From: Serpentinimonas maccroryi
Lineage (GTDB): Bacteria; Pseudomonadota; Gammaproteobacteria; Burkholderiales; Burkholderiaceae_C
Direction: 5' to 3'
NCBI RefSeq assembly: GCF_000828915.1
Contig: NZ_AP014569.1
Span: 806,001 to 870,000 of the forward strand
Length of the DNA stretch: 64,000 bases
Notes under the pieces: model-generated
Told to the model about the DNA's origin: nothing
Databases searched by the model: none
The model's input: only the letters and a program-made list of their open reading frames with translations
Program-made: the position numbers and the translations under genes
Shown: positions 1-9,336 of the stretch, piece by piece
How the letters are laid out: every line of letters begins with the position of its first letter
How positions within the stretch are numbered: the first letter of the stretch is position 1

Positions 1-2
1 AT

Positions 3-440
3 CTGAACACCCATGCCATTACCGATAGTCTGGAGCGCTGGATCAGCCACGCGCTCATCGCCTTGGCCTGCCGCTTTGGCTTGGCCGGGATTTTCTGGTT
101 CTCGGGCCGCACCAAGGTCGATGGCTGGTTGCAAGTCAACGAGTCGGCGCTGCTGTTGTTCGAGCACGAATTCGCCCTGCCACTGATCCCGCCGCTGTGG
201 GCCGCGCACTTGGCCACCTACGCCGAACACCTGTTGCCGCTGCTGCTGGTGCTGGGTTTGGGCACGCGCTGGGCCGCGCTGGGCCTGTTGTGCATGACGG
301 CGGTGATTCAGTTCTGGGTCTACCCAGACGCTTGGCCGACCCATTTGACTTGGGCCGCGGCGCTGCTTTACCTGCTGGGCCGCGGCGCCGGGAGGTACTC
401 GCTCGACCACTGGTTGTGGGGCCGGGGGCTGAGAGGCTGA
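3..440 (+). CDS. DoxX family membrane protein, 5' partial
   Basis: Small integral membrane protein of the DoxX type. The reading frame is open from base 3 with no ATG before the window edge, so the true start lies upstream. The visible part has about four hydrophobic segments: one near the start (GIFWFSG), one around APPLWAAHL, one rich in Leu ([11 protein letters not shown]), and a C-terminal one ending in a short charged tail. DoxX-like proteins are often found with oxidoreductase or thiosulfate/sulfur functions, but nothing here gives a specific role. It is convergent with gabT, 42 bases away. The family call rests on the hydrophobic pattern and size, so it is moderate. Confidence 0.6.
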   Translation: MNTHAITDSLERWISHALIALACRFGLAGIFWFSGRTKVDGWLQVNESALLLFEHEFALPLIPPLWAAHLATYAEHLLPLLLVLGLGTRWAALGLLCMTAVIQFWVYPDAWPTHLTWAAALLYLLGRGAGRYSLDHWLWGRGLRG

Positions 441-482
441 GCGGGGCAGGTGGTTTAAGGGCTTGTGGGGGCGGCAAGCGAC

Positions 483-1865
483 TTATTCGGGCTTTGCTGC
501 GCCCTTGGCCGCCGCCAGCGCCGCACCCAGCAGCGCCAGCCCTTCGTCGAGCAGGGCATCGGAGGCGGTGAGCGGCACCAAGATGCGGATCACGTTGGCG
601 TACAGGCCACACGAGAGCAGCACCAGCCCGCGCGCCAGCGCTTCGGCACAGACGCGGCGTGTGAGTTCGGGGTCGGGCTGGCGCTGGCTGGGGTGGGAGG
701 CGGGGTGTGCGGCGGAATGTGCAGCGGGCTCGGGCGCAAACAGCTCGATCGCCAGCATGGCCCCTAGGCCGCGCACATCGCCGATTTCGGGGTGCAGCGC
801 TGCCAGCGCCTGCAAGCCGGCGCGCAGCCGCGCTCCCACGGCTTGCGCGCGCGGCAACAGCTGCTCTTGCTCGAACACATCGAGCACCGCCAGCGCGGCC
901 GCGCAGGCCAGCGGGTGCCCGGCGTAGGTGCCGCCCAAGCCGCCGGGGGCGGGGGCGTCCATCAGGTCGGCGCGGCCGATCACGGCCGACAGCGGAAAGC
1001 CGCCAGCCATCGACTTGGCCATGGTGATCAGGTCGGGGCAGGCCTGCGGCCCCCACTGCTCGCACGCCAGCCAGGTGCCGGTGCGGCCGGCGCCGGTCTG
1101 GATTTCGTCGGCGATGAGCACGATGCCGTGCTGGTCGCACAGCGCGCGCAGGGCTTGGGCAAACTCGGGTGGGGCCACGTAAAAGCCGCCTTCGCCCTGC
1201 ACCGGCTCGAGGATGATGGCGGCCACGCGCGCGGGCTCGAGGTCGTACTTGAACAGGTGGTCGAGCGAGCGCAGCGCGTCGGCCACGCTCACGCCGTGCA
1301 GCGGGTTGGGGAATTCGGCGTGGTAAATCTCGGCCGGAAAAGGCCCAAAGCCGCTTTTGTAGGGCGCCACCTTGCCGGTGAGCGCCATCCCGAGCAGGGT
1401 GCGGCCATGAAAGCCGCCGCCAAAGGCGATCACCGCCGAGCGCTTGGTGGCGGCGCGCGCGATCTTGACCGCGTTTTCAACCGCCTCGGCCCCGGTGGAA
1501 AGGAAAAAGGCTTTTTTGGCAAAGTCTCCCGGCGCGAGGGCAATCAGGCGCTCGGCCAGTTCCACGTAGGGCTCGTAGGCCAGCACCTGAAAGCAGGTGT
1601 GGTGGTACTGGTCGAGCTGCGCCTTGACCGCCTGCACGATGCGCGGGTGCCGGTGCCCGGTGTTGAGCACGGCGATGCCGCCCGCAAAGTCGATGTAGCG
1701 CTGGCCTTGCACGTCCCAGACTTCGGCGTTGTCGGCGCGCTCGACGAACACCTCGTAGGTCTGGCCCAGCCCAGCGGGCAGGGCGGCGCGGCGGCGCGCC
1801 ATCAGCGCGGCGTTGGTGGCTGGGGTGGTGGGGGTGGCGGGTGCGGTGCTGGACGGGGTGTTCAT
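483..1865 (-). CDS. gabT: 4-aminobutyrate aminotransferase (class III, PLP-dependent)
   Basis: Transfers the amino group of 4-aminobutyrate to 2-oxoglutarate, giving succinate semialdehyde and glutamate, in the cytoplasm. 460 residues. It shows the class III aminotransferase core: STGAEAVENAVK near 123-134, the cofactor-contacting Asp in IADEIQTGAGRTG (D253), and the Schiff-base lysine in TMAKSMAGGFP (K284). I start it at ATG 1865 (MNTPSS); the frame stays open for 68 codons further, but that stretch is Pro/Arg-rich and would run into the neighbouring gene. Odd point: a low-complexity Ala/His/Pro/Ser insert (about 25 residues) sits before the last strand-helix unit. Other omega-aminotransferases (ornithine, 5-aminovalerate) cannot be excluded. 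No succinate-semialdehyde dehydrogenase is adjacent. Confidence 0.85.
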   Translation of the reverse strand: MNTPSSTAPATPTTPATNAALMARRRAALPAGLGQTYEVFVERADNAEVWDVQGQRYIDFAGGIAVLNTGHRHPRIVQAVKAQLDQYHHTCFQVLAYEPYVELAERLIALAPGDFAKKAFFLSTGAEAVENAVKIARAATKRSAVIAFGGGFHGRTLLGMALTGKVAPYKSGFGPFPAEIYHAEFPNPLHGVSVADALRSLDHLFKYDLEPARVAAIILEPVQGEGGFYVAPPEFAQALRALCDQHGIVLIADEIQTGAGRTGTWLACEQWGPQACPDLITMAKSMAGGFPLSAVIGRADLMDAPAPGGLGGTYAGHPLACAAALAVLDVFEQEQLLPRAQAVGARLRAGLQALAALHPEIGDVRGLGAMLAIELFAPEPAAHSAAHPASHPSQRQPDPELTRRVCAEALARGLVLLSCGLYANVIRILVPLTASDALLDEGLALLGAALAAAKGAAKPE

Positions 1866-1959
1866 GCGGGGTTGCGGGTGGAGCGGTGGTCGGGGCTGCG
1901 GGTCGGGCTGCGGACGGGTCGCGATTCGCAAGGGCGGCGTGCGCTCGGGCAGAGGGGCC

Positions 1960-3324
1960 TCAAACGTCCCAAGTCGAGCCGTGTTCGGGCACCAGCGCGC
2001 TCCAGCGCAGCTCGGTTTCGATGCGGCGGCGCAGCGTGTCGGCGGCCTCGGGTTCGCCGTGGATGACAAAGGCGCGTTGCGGCTGGCCGGGAATGGCGCG
2101 CAGCCAGTTCAGCAGCTGCGGCGCGTCGGCGTGCGCCGACGAGGCGTGCAGTTGCAGCACCTCGGCGCGCACCGGCCAGTCTTGGCCGTGGATGCGCAGG
2201 CTGCTGCCACCCTGGGCAAGCGTGGCCCCGCGCGTGCCGGCGGCCTGAAAGCCGGTGAGCAGCACCAAGTTGCGGTGGTCGCCCAAATACAACTGCAGGT
2301 GGTGCAGCACGCGGCCACCGGTGGCCATGCCGCTGGCCGACAGGATGATTTTCGGGCCGTGCTGGCGCGCAATGGCCTTCGACTGGTCGGCGCTGCGCGT
2401 CATGGTGGCGGCGCGCGCCATGGCGCTGCATTCGGCCGCGCTCAGGCGATGCTCGCCCAAGTGCTGGGTAAACAGTTCGGTGCTCTCGATCGCCATCGGG
2501 CTGTCGAGGTACACCGGCAGCGATGCGGGAATGCGCCCCTGTTGCTTGAGCACGACGATGGCGTGCAGCAGCGCCTGCGCGCGCCCGACCGCAAACACCG
2601 GGGCGACCACGGTGCCGCCCCGTGCCGCCACGCGCTGCAGCGGCGCGGCCATTTCATCGACCAGGTTCTCGCTGGGGTGCTCGCGGTTGCCGTAGGTGGA
2701 TTCGACGAACACCGCATCCGCCCCCGGTGGGGCTTCGGGCGGGAACATGAGCAGGTCGTCGCAGCGCCCGAGGTCGCCGGAAAACAGCAGCCGCCGCCCC
2801 CCGACTTCGAGGTACAGGCTGGAAGCGCCCAAAATATGTCCGGCCCCATGAAAACGCGCCTGCCAGCCCGGCAGCGGCTCGAACAAGCGCAGTGGCGCTA
2901 CGCTGTGCAGCTGCTTGAGGCACTTGCGCGCGTCTTGCTCGGTGTAGAGCGGCAGCGCCGGCTGGTGTTTGGAAAAACCCTTGCGGTTGGCGAACTGGGC
3001 GTCTTCTTCTTGGATGTGGCCGCTGTCGGGCAGCAGGATGCGGCACAGGTCGCGCGTGCCCGGCGTGCACCAGACCGGGCCGCGGTAGCCCTGGCGCACC
3101 AGCAGCGGCAGGTAGCCGCTGTGGTCGAGGTGCGCGTGCGTGAGGGCCACGGCGTCGATGCCGCCAAGCGCCACGGGCAGTGCGGCCCAGTTGCGCAGCC
3201 GCAACTGCTTATAGCCCTGAAACAGGCCGCAATCGACCAGCAGGCTTCGGCCCGCGTGCTGCACCAAAAACTTGGAGCCGGTGACCGTGCCGGCGCCGCC
3301 CAGGAAAGTGACTTGGACGCTCAT
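1960..3324 (-). CDS. MBL-fold / beta-CASP metallo-hydrolase (RNA-processing exonuclease family)
   Basis: 454-residue zinc-dependent hydrolase of the metallo-beta-lactamase plus beta-CASP group, relatives of which cut or trim RNA (CPSF73/YsgA-like). The metal site motif HAHLDH is at 63-68; further ligands are in the GAGHILGA stretch and the SGDLG stretch. The beta-CASP domain follows, with [10 protein letters not shown] and the GTRGATL segment, then a C-terminal His in HASSAHADA and in IHGEPEA. Length and motif order match the bacterial family. It lies upstream of gabT on the same strand with a gap of about 95 bases, and just downstream of dnaJ (20 bases). A role in RNA turnover is inferred from the family, not from context. 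Confidence 0.8.
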   Translation of the reverse strand: MSVQVTFLGGAGTVTGSKFLVQHAGRSLLVDCGLFQGYKQLRLRNWAALPVALGGIDAVALTHAHLDHSGYLPLLVRQGYRGPVWCTPGTRDLCRILLPDSGHIQEEDAQFANRKGFSKHQPALPLYTEQDARKCLKQLHSVAPLRLFEPLPGWQARFHGAGHILGASSLYLEVGGRRLLFSGDLGRCDDLLMFPPEAPPGADAVFVESTYGNREHPSENLVDEMAAPLQRVAARGGTVVAPVFAVGRAQALLHAIVVLKQQGRIPASLPVYLDSPMAIESTELFTQHLGEHRLSAAECSAMARAATMTRSADQSKAIARQHGPKIILSASGMATGGRVLHHLQLYLGDHRNLVLLTGFQAAGTRGATLAQGGSSLRIHGQDWPVRAEVLQLHASSAHADAPQLLNWLRAIPGQPQRAFVIHGEPEAADTLRRRIETELRWSALVPEHGSTWDV

Positions 3325-3344
3325 GCGCCCATTTGATCACAAAA

Positions 3345-4481
3345 TCAGGAGAAAAACGCCTTGGCTTTCTCGAACCAGCCCTTGTCGTTCGGGCTGTGTT
3401 TGTTGCCGTTTTTCTGGAACGATTCGTCGAGCTCGCGCAGCAGCCGGCGCTGGTGTTCGGTGAGCTTGACCGGGGTTTCGACATTCACGTGGCAGTACAG
3501 ATCGCCCGGGTAGCTCGAGCGCACGCCCTTGATGCCGCGCCCGCGCAAGCGAAAGGTCTTGCCGTGCTGGGTGCCTTCGGGGATGTCGATGTTGGCTTTG
3601 CCGGTCAGCGTGGGCACGGCGATCTCGCCGCCCAGCGCGGCGGTGGTGATGCTCACCGGCACGTGGCAGTGCAGGTCGTCGCCCTCGCGCTCGAACAAGT
3701 CGTGCTTGCGCAGCCGGATTTCGATGTACAGATCGCCCGCCGGGCCGCCGTTGCGTCCGGGTTCGCCGTTGCCGCTGGAGCGGATGCGCATGCCGTCGTC
3801 GATGCCGGGTGGGATCTTGATTTCGAGCTTTTTGAACTTCTTAACCTTGCCTTGGCCACCGCAGGCGGTGCAGGGCTCGGGGATGATCTTGCCGCTGCCG
3901 TGGCAGTGCGGGCAGGTTTGCTGCACGCTGAAAAAACCCTGCCGCATTTGCACCACGCCAGCGCCGTTGCAGGTCGGGCAGGTTTTGACGCTGGTGCCCG
4001 GCTTGGCGCCGCTGCCGTTGCAGGTGCCGCAGTCGTCCCAGCTCGGGATGCGGATTTCGGCGTCTTTGCCGTTGGCGGCTTCTTCGAGCGTGACCTCCAT
4101 CGCGTACGACAGATCGCTGCCGCGATAGACCTGCCGCCCGCGCCCGGCGCCGGCGCGTTGGCCGCCAAAAATATCGCCAAAAATGTCACCAAAGGACTCG
4201 GAAAAGCCGCCAAAACCTTCGGTCCCGCCACCGGGGCCGCGCATGTTTGGATCGACGCCGGCGTGGCCATACTGGTCGTAGGCGGCGCGCTTTTGCGCAT
4301 CGCTCAGCATCTCGTAGGCCTCTTTGGCCTCTTTGAATTTTTCTTCGGCCGCCTTGGCCGCTGCACCCTGATTGCGGTCGGGGTGGTGCTTCATCGCCAG
4401 CTTGCGATAGGCTTTTTTGATGTCTTCGTCGCTGGCGCTCTTGGGCACGCCCAGGATCTCGTAAAAATCGCGTTTGGCCAT
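3345..4481 (-). CDS. dnaJ: Chaperone DnaJ (Hsp40)
   Basis: Co-chaperone that delivers unfolded substrates to DnaK and stimulates its ATPase. 378 residues, normal length. The N-terminal J domain starts [16 protein letters not shown] and has the essential HPD tripeptide (KHHPDRN). A Gly/Phe-rich linker follows ([10 protein letters not shown]...). The cysteine-rich zinc domain has four CxxCxGxG repeats ([32 protein letters not shown]). I choose ATG 4481 because homology begins exactly there; the frame is open for 40 more codons with no family similarity. It is downstream of dnaK on the same strand with a gap of about 116 bases, so it is probably co-transcribed from the dnaK heat-shock promoter. 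Confidence 0.97.
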   Translation of the reverse strand: MAKRDFYEILGVPKSASDEDIKKAYRKLAMKHHPDRNQGAAAKAAEEKFKEAKEAYEMLSDAQKRAAYDQYGHAGVDPNMRGPGGGTEGFGGFSESFGDIFGDIFGGQRAGAGRGRQVYRGSDLSYAMEVTLEEAANGKDAEIRIPSWDDCGTCNGSGAKPGTSVKTCPTCNGAGVVQMRQGFFSVQQTCPHCHGSGKIIPEPCTACGGQGKVKKFKKLEIKIPPGIDDGMRIRSSGNGEPGRNGGPAGDLYIEIRLRKHDLFEREGDDLHCHVPVSITTAALGGEIAVPTLTGKANIDIPEGTQHGKTFRLRGRGIKGVRSSYPGDLYCHVNVETPVKLTEHQRRLLRELDESFQKNGNKHSPNDKGWFEKAKAFFS

Positions 4482-4597
4482 TTGGGTACCCGGTTGGTCA
4501 TGCAGCGCAAACGCCGCGCCCGGGCGGTGGAGGCCCTGAGTCGCGGCGGCGCGCCTGCTGCGTGGCCGCGCTCGGGGCGCGGCACTACAGCGATGGA

Positions 4598-6553
4598 TCA
4601 ATCCTTCTTGACTTCTTTCACTTCGGCGTCGATCACGTCGCTGTCGGCGGCAGAGCGCGAACCACCCGCGCCCGCTGCGTCGCCGCCAGCGCCGGCCGCA
4701 CCCGCGGCCCCTGCCGCCGCTGCGCTGGCTTGCTGGTCGGCGTACATTTTCTCACCCAGCTTCTGGCTCGCGCTCATCAGGTCGGCGCTGCGGGCTTCGA
4801 TGGCGGCCTTGTCCTCGCCCTTGACGGCTTCTTCAACCGCCTTGATCGAGGCTTCGATCGACTCTTTTTCGGCCGCCTCGAGCTTGTCGCCGTACTCTTT
4901 CAGGCTCTTGCGCACCGAACTGACCAAGGCGTCGGCTTGGTTGCGCGCCTGCACCAGTTCCACTTTTTTGTGGTCTTCGGCGGCGTTGAGCTCGGCGTCT
5001 TTGACCATGCTCTGGATTTCGGCCTCGGTCAGGCCCGAGTTGGCCTTGATCGTGATTTTGTTCTCTTTGCCGGTGCCTTTGTCTTTGGCGCCCACGTGCA
5101 AAATGCCGTTGGCGTCGATGTCAAAGCTCACCTCGATCTGCGGCAGGCCGCGCGGTGCCGGCGGGATGCCCTCGAGGTTGAACTCGCCCAGCAGCTTGTT
5201 GCCGGCGGCGATCTCGCGCTCGCCCTGAAACACCTTGATCGTCACCGCCGGCTGGTTGTCGTCGGCGGTGGAGAACACCTGCGCAAACTTGGTCGGGATG
5301 GTGGTGTTCTTGCTGATCATCTTGGTCATCACGCCGCCCATGGTCTCGATGCCCAGCGACAGCGGCGTGACGTCGAGCAGCAGCACGTCGGTGCGCTCGC
5401 CCGAGAGCACCTGGCCCTGGATCGCAGCGCCCACGGCCACCGCCTCGTCGGGGTTGACGTCTTTGCGCGGCTCTTTGCCAAAGAACTCTTTGACCTTTTC
5501 TTGCACCCGGGGCATGCGCGTCATGCCGCCGACCAGAATCACGTCGTCGATCTGGCCCACGCTCACGCCCGCGTCTTTGATGGCGGTGCGGCACGGCGCG
5601 ATGGTGCGCTCGATCAGCTCATCGACCAGCGCTTCGAGCTTGGCGCGGGTGAGCTTGATGTTGAGGTGCCGCGGGCCCGAGGCGTCGGCGGTGATGTAGG
5701 GCAGGTTGAGGTCGGTCTGGGTCGAGTTGGAGAGCTCGATCTTGGCCTTCTCGGCCGCTTCCTTGAGGCGCTGCAGCGCCAGCACGTCTTTGGTCAGATC
5801 GACGCCTTGTTCTTTCTTGAACTCGGTCACGATGTAGTCGATGATGCGCTGGTCGAAGTCTTCGCCACCCAAGAAGGTGTCGCCGTTGGTCGAGAGCACT
5901 TCGAACTGTTTTTCGCCGTCGAGGTCGGCGATCTCGATGATCGAGATGTCGAAGGTGCCGCCGCCCAAGTCGTAAACCGCGATCTTGCGGTCGCCCTTGC
6001 CGTGCTTGTCGAGGCCAAAGGCGAGCGCGGCGGCGGTGGGTTCGTTGATGATGCGCTTGACATCGAGCCCGGCGATGCGCCCGGCGTCTTTGGTGGCTTG
6101 GCGCTGGCTGTCGTTGAAGTAGGCCGGCACCGTGATCACGGCTTCGGTGACGCTTTCGCCGAGGTAGTCTTCGGCGGTTTTCTTCATCTTGCGCAAAATT
6201 TCGGCGCTCACCTGCTGTGCTGCCAGCTTCTTGCCGCGCACCTCCACCCAAGCGTCGCCGTTGTCGGCGCGCACGATGCTGTAGGGCATCAGACCGATGT
6301 CTTTTTGCACCTCTTTTTCTTCAAACTTGCGCCCGATCAGGCGCTTGACGGCATAGACCGTGTTCTTGGGGTTGGTCACGGCCTGGCGCTTGGCCGAGGC
6401 GCCAACCAGAATCTCGCCGTCATCTTGATAGGCGACGATGGAGGGCGTGGTGCGCGCGCCCTCGCTGTTTTCGATCACGCGCGTGCTGTTGCCTTCCATG
6501 ACCGAGACGCACGAGTTGGTGGTGCCCAGATCGATGCCGATGATTTTGCCCAT
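4598..6553 (-). CDS. dnaK: Chaperone DnaK (Hsp70)
   Basis: ATP-driven Hsp70 chaperone acting with DnaJ and GrpE. 651 residues. It begins [21 protein letters not shown], the phosphate-1 loop of the actin-like ATPase domain. [11 protein letters not shown] (phosphate-2) and the inter-domain linker [16 protein letters not shown] are intact. The C-terminal lid has the Ala/Gly-rich tail typical of proteobacterial DnaK, ending [13 protein letters not shown]. It sits between grpE and dnaJ on the same strand. A sigma-32-type promoter lies about 50-80 bases upstream of the start codon. Nothing unusual is seen. Confidence 0.98.
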   Translation of the reverse strand: MGKIIGIDLGTTNSCVSVMEGNSTRVIENSEGARTTPSIVAYQDDGEILVGASAKRQAVTNPKNTVYAVKRLIGRKFEEKEVQKDIGLMPYSIVRADNGDAWVEVRGKKLAAQQVSAEILRKMKKTAEDYLGESVTEAVITVPAYFNDSQRQATKDAGRIAGLDVKRIINEPTAAALAFGLDKHGKGDRKIAVYDLGGGTFDISIIEIADLDGEKQFEVLSTNGDTFLGGEDFDQRIIDYIVTEFKKEQGVDLTKDVLALQRLKEAAEKAKIELSNSTQTDLNLPYITADASGPRHLNIKLTRAKLEALVDELIERTIAPCRTAIKDAGVSVGQIDDVILVGGMTRMPRVQEKVKEFFGKEPRKDVNPDEAVAVGAAIQGQVLSGERTDVLLLDVTPLSLGIETMGGVMTKMISKNTTIPTKFAQVFSTADDNQPAVTIKVFQGEREIAAGNKLLGEFNLEGIPPAPRGLPQIEVSFDIDANGILHVGAKDKGTGKENKITIKANSGLTEAEIQSMVKDAELNAAEDHKKVELVQARNQADALVSSVRKSLKEYGDKLEAAEKESIEASIKAVEEAVKGEDKAAIEARSADLMSASQKLGEKMYADQQASAAAAGAAGAAGAGGDAAGAGGSRSAADSDVIDAEVKEVKKD

Positions 6554-6602
6554 GTGTGGCTCCTAGAGTCTGAAAATGCTGAAATAAAAACGACTGCGGC
6601 GC

Positions 6603-6630
6603 AGATGTGGCCGATGGGCCGGATTTCAAG
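6603..6630 (-). promoter_or_regulatory. Candidate sigma-32 (heat-shock) promoter of dnaK
   Basis: On the minus strand, CTTGAAA (complement at 6624-6630) is followed after 13 bases by CCACATCT (complement at 6603-6610). The E. coli heat-shock consensus is CTTGAAA, 11-15 bases, CCCCATNT. The -35 is exact and the -10 differs at two positions. It lies about 50 bases upstream of the dnaK ATG, a natural place for it. Confidence 0.65.
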
Positions 6631-6672
6631 CGCTGCGGTTTGGCGATCTCGTTTTGGGGTATGAAAAACGGC

Positions 6673-7272
6673 TTATTTGGGCGCCGTGACCGTGACCATG
6701 GCCGGGCGCAGCACGCGCTCGGCGATCAAGTAACCTTTTTGCAGCACCGCCACCACGGTGTTGGGCTCTTGCCCGGGGGCCGCCACCACGCCGATGGCTT
6801 GGTGCTGGTGCGGGTCGAAGCGCTTGCCGGCCTCGGGCGCGATCGGCTGCACCTTGTGGCGCGCCAGCGCGCTTTGCAGCTGCAGCAGCGTGGCCTCGGC
6901 CCCTTGGCGTATCTGCTGCGCCGTGGCCTCTTGCACCGCCAGCCCGGCTTCCAGGCTGTCAAGCACCGGCAGCAGGCTTTCGGCAAAGGCTTCGACGGCA
7001 AATTTGCGCACCTTGCTCACCTCATCGTCGGTGCGCCGGCGCAGGTTTTCCATCTCGGCTTTGCTGCGCAGGTACTGTTCGGCCAGTTCGGCATTTTGGG
7101 CTTGCAGGCGCGCCAGTTCCAGCGCTTGGTTGGTTTGCATGGCGGCAGCGTCAGCGGCGTCGGCGGCCGCAGCCGCCTCGGCCTCTTCGGGCGAAACCGG
7201 GGCGTCGGCGGCGCTGGGCGCAGGGGCGGTGGGCTCGGGGCGTTGGTAGGTGGGGTCTGAATGGGCTGACAT
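6673..7272 (-). CDS. grpE: Nucleotide exchange factor GrpE
   Basis: Releases ADP from DnaK. 199 residues. An acidic Ala/Glu-rich N-terminus is followed by a long coiled-coil helix ([19 protein letters not shown]), the conserved [10 protein letters not shown] segment, and the beta-domain with [15 protein letters not shown] near the C-terminus. I choose ATG 7272 (MSAHSD), just downstream of a strong sigma-32 promoter; an upstream extension would run through that promoter. It is the first gene of the grpE-dnaK-dnaJ group; dnaK follows after about 120 bases with its own candidate promoter. Confidence 0.95.
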   Translation of the reverse strand: MSAHSDPTYQRPEPTAPAPSAADAPVSPEEAEAAAAADAADAAAMQTNQALELARLQAQNAELAEQYLRSKAEMENLRRRTDDEVSKVRKFAVEAFAESLLPVLDSLEAGLAVQEATAQQIRQGAEATLLQLQSALARHKVQPIAPEAGKRFDPHQHQAIGVVAAPGQEPNTVVAVLQKGYLIAERVLRPAMVTVTAPK

Positions 7273-7350
7273 GGCGGCTGGTGCGAGGGGGTGTTGCGCG
7301 CGGCGCGGCTTTGGTACAAGTAAAAGGTCAGAGCGAAAACTCAGATTTGA

Positions 7351-7378
7351 GTATGGGGCGCTGGATCGCGCTTTCAAG
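7351..7378 (-). promoter_or_regulatory. Sigma-32 (heat-shock) promoter of grpE
   Basis: Minus-strand CTTGAAA (complement at 7372-7378), a 13-base spacer, then CCCCATAC (complement at 7351-7358). Both elements match the heat-shock consensus almost perfectly and lie about 80 bases upstream of the grpE start. The same spacing is seen at the dnaK promoter. Confidence 0.85.
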
Positions 7379-7439
7379 GGCTGGTGGGCAAAAAAATCTG
7401 CCCGGTGCGGGCGGGTTGGCCTAGAAGGGGCGCCAGTAC

Positions 7440-7718
7440 TCAAGCCAGTTCGATGCGCAGGCTTTTGCCCAAGGCCTTCGCGGCGCTGGTGAGCGTGGTC
7501 AGCGTCAGGCTGGTGTCGGTCTCGTCCAGCAGCCGATTCAGCGCCGCCCGGCTGGTGTGCATCTTCTGCGCCAGCGCGGTCTTGCTCAAGTGCTGGGCTT
7601 TCATCTCTTGCGCGATCTGCCAAGCGACGACCCGCTTGATCGCCACGGCGGTGGCTTCTTCCAGCACCGCTTCGTCGACCAAGAAATCGTCAAAGCTGCT
7701 GCCGATGTGTGGGTTCAT
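7440..7718 (-). CDS. higA: HigA-like XRE-family antitoxin
   Basis: 92-residue DNA-binding antitoxin. Residues about 45-70 ([20 protein letters not shown]) form a helix-turn-helix of the XRE/Cro type, and the C-terminus ends [12 protein letters not shown]. Its ATG overlaps the last four bases of the upstream toxin gene, so the two are translationally coupled in the toxin-first order typical of higBA. It should neutralise the toxin and repress the operon. A near-identical but 5'-truncated copy lies near 12.2-12.4 kb. Confidence 0.85.
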   Translation of the reverse strand: MNPHIGSSFDDFLVDEAVLEEATAVAIKRVVAWQIAQEMKAQHLSKTALAQKMHTSRAALNRLLDETDTSLTLTTLTSAAKALGKSLRIELA

Positions 7719-8062
7719 AATTCGCTCCTGAGTTGTTGCAAACGCCGCTTGGCGATGTCGAGTTCATCGGTGGGTGTGGCTTGTGATTTCTTGATGAAGC
7801 CATGCAGCAACACCATCGTTTGGCCGACGACGGTGAACAAGACGCGGGCGATCCGATCTGCGAGGTGCGCCCGAAGCTCCCATAAGTCTTTGGCCAGTTT
7901 GCGCACCAAAGGCATCCCCAGCGGCCAGCCGAACTGCACCGTCTTGATGTCCGCGCCGATGCTGCGCCGCTCAGCGGCTGGCAAGGACTTGAGCCACTCG
8001 CGCACAGGCTCATTGCCGCTGCTTGAAGCAAAAAAGCGGACATCCAAGATGGGCTGAATCAT
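7715..8062 (-). CDS. higB: HigB-like toxin (phage Gp49-like family)
   Basis: 115-residue RelE-superfamily toxin of the Gp49-like type, expected to be a ribosome-associated mRNA interferase. It begins MIQPILDVRFFAS and contains the conserved VREWLKSLP segment, a GWPLGMPLVRKL loop, a basic strand LWELRAHLADRIARVLFTV, and VLLHGFIKKSQATP, a hallmark of this family. It is the first gene of the pair and overlaps higA by four bases. A partial palindrome directly upstream is the likely operator. Confidence 0.85.
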   Translation of the reverse strand: MIQPILDVRFFASSSGNEPVREWLKSLPAAERRSIGADIKTVQFGWPLGMPLVRKLAKDLWELRAHLADRIARVLFTVVGQTMVLLHGFIKKSQATPTDELDIAKRRLQQLRSEL

Positions 8063-8072
8063 GGCCTTGAGT

Positions 8073-8088
8073 GTATCAAAATTGGTAC
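8073..8088 (-). promoter_or_regulatory. Candidate HigA operator upstream of higB
   Basis: GTATCAAAATTGGTAC, an imperfect palindrome (12 of 16 positions symmetric) located 11 bases upstream of the higB start codon. Position and symmetry fit autoregulation by the antitoxin. The call is inferred from symmetry only. Confidence 0.45.
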
Positions 8089-8264
8089 AGAAAAACAGCG
8101 GAAAACCGTCATCAGCCCACGATTTCCTTGCACGCGCTGGCGGCGGCGGGCGAGCTGGGTACGCTCTTGCTTAGGCGTCCTGCGGCCGCAATGGCGCTGC
8201 GAGCGCACCCAGCCCACCCGCCGCCGCCCGGCTATGATGCGCGGCGCACACCAAAGTCTGACCC

Positions 8265-9071
8265 ATGCCGACCGACCACGCCCACCCGATCGACTGGCCC
8301 GCCGCCTCCAGCCCCATGCTGCACATCGAGGCCGGGGTGGCCACCCTTACCTTGAACCGCCCGGCGCAGCGCAACAGCTTGAGCGATGCCGATTTGCAGG
8401 TGCTCCTGCAACACTTAGACAGCATCGAGGCCGATGCAGCGGTGCGCGTGCTGGTGCTGGCGGCGCGGGTGCAGCCGCAGCGGCCGGTGTTCAGCGCCGG
8501 CTACCACATGGGCGGCTTTGAGGCCGATGCCAGCCAAGGGCCGCAGGGCTTTGAGCGCGTGTGCGCGGCGCTGGCGCGCGCGCGCACGGTGACGCTGTGC
8601 GCCCTCAACGGCAGCGTCTATGGTGGCGCCACCGATTTGGCGCTGGCGTGCGATTTCCGGCTCGGGGTGCAGGGCATGGAGCTGCGCATGCCGGCGGCCG
8701 CGCTCGGGCTGCACTACTGCGCCGGCGGCTTGCAGCGCTTTGTGGCGCGGCTCGGGCTGGGTGCAGCGCGGCGCATATTCTTGCTGGCGCAACCCTTGAG
8801 CGCCGACGAACTGCTGCGCCTAGGCTACCTCGATGCCTTGGTGGCACCCGAGGCGCTGCCCACCGAGGTGGCGCGCTGGTGCCACAACCTGGTGCAACTG
8901 GCTCCACTGGCGCTGCAAGGCATGAAGCAAAGCCTGCAAGAAATCGCCTTGGGCGAGCACAACGCCACCGCATGGCGCGAACGCGAAGCCCATACCCAGC
9001 GCAGCGCCGACTTTGCCGAAGGGCGCGCCGCCTTTGCGCAGCGGCGCCCAGCGGTGTTTCTGGGGCGCTGA
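8265..9071 (+). CDS. Enoyl-CoA hydratase/isomerase (crotonase) family protein
   Basis: Up to 268 residues, crotonase fold. FSAGYHMGGF (oxyanion-hole strand) and NGSVYGGATDLALACD (second oxyanion segment) are clear. The second segment has YGGATDL instead of the usual GGG-E, so the usual catalytic Glu of hydratases is not obvious and another reaction (isomerase, dehalogenase or hydrolase type) is possible. The ATG at 8265 gives an 18-residue Pro/Ala-rich leader; the second ATG at 8316 (MLHIEAGVATLTLNRP) is equally likely. It stands alone between the higBA locus and the chromate patch. The specific substrate is unknown. Confidence 0.75.
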   Translation: MPTDHAHPIDWPAASSPMLHIEAGVATLTLNRPAQRNSLSDADLQVLLQHLDSIEADAAVRVLVLAARVQPQRPVFSAGYHMGGFEADASQGPQGFERVCAALARARTVTLCALNGSVYGGATDLALACDFRLGVQGMELRMPAAALGLHYCAGGLQRFVARLGLGAARRIFLLAQPLSADELLRLGYLDALVAPEALPTEVARWCHNLVQLAPLALQGMKQSLQEIALGEHNATAWREREAHTQRSADFAEGRAAFAQRRPAVFLGR

Positions 9072-9186
9072 ACGCCACCGGGCCGCACCTGCGGCCGCTT
9101 CAGCCCGACTCCGTCTGCTGGCGGACGGTTGTCGCCCGAAAAACCGGCGGTCTGGATTGGGTAGCGCGCGCAAGGGTTGCTGCGGG

Positions 9187-9336
9187 TCAAGCGCCCAGCA
9201 GGCGGCGCGCAAGCACGGATGGCATGTCACGGCGTCCGTCGGCAATCAGGTAAACGATGACCTGGCTGCATGTGACACGGTCAATCAGGCGATACGGCTT
9301 GAAAATGGTCTGGCGGGATTCTTTGCTGCCTCCTCC
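9187..9336 (-). pseudogene. 3' remnant of a RelE/ParE-like toxin gene
   Basis: Reading the minus strand directly after the chrA stop codon gives 49 residues in one frame with no start: GSKESRQTIFKPYRL, then IDRVTCSQVIVYLIADG, then RRDMPSVLARRLLGA and a stop. The YRLIxRV-VIVYLIADGRRDM-LLARRLLGA pattern is the C-terminal half of a RelE/ParE-family toxin. The N-terminal half is missing because the chrA coding region abuts it. This suggests that the chromate genes were inserted into, or recombined with, a toxin gene. It is too short to be functional. Confidence 0.6.

Noticed and set aside
1866-2069. 68-codon N-terminal extension of gabT
   Set aside because: Pro/Arg-rich, overlaps the neighbouring gene's 3' end and has no family similarity; ATG 1865 fits the usual GabT start.
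1813-3336. Long plus-strand frame opposite the beta-CASP hydrolase
   Set aside because: Low-complexity shadow of a well-supported minus-strand gene.
4562-6664. A 700-codon open frame opposite dnaK
   Set aside because: It mirrors the third-position GC bias of dnaK and has no domain or start signal; dnaK itself is unambiguous.
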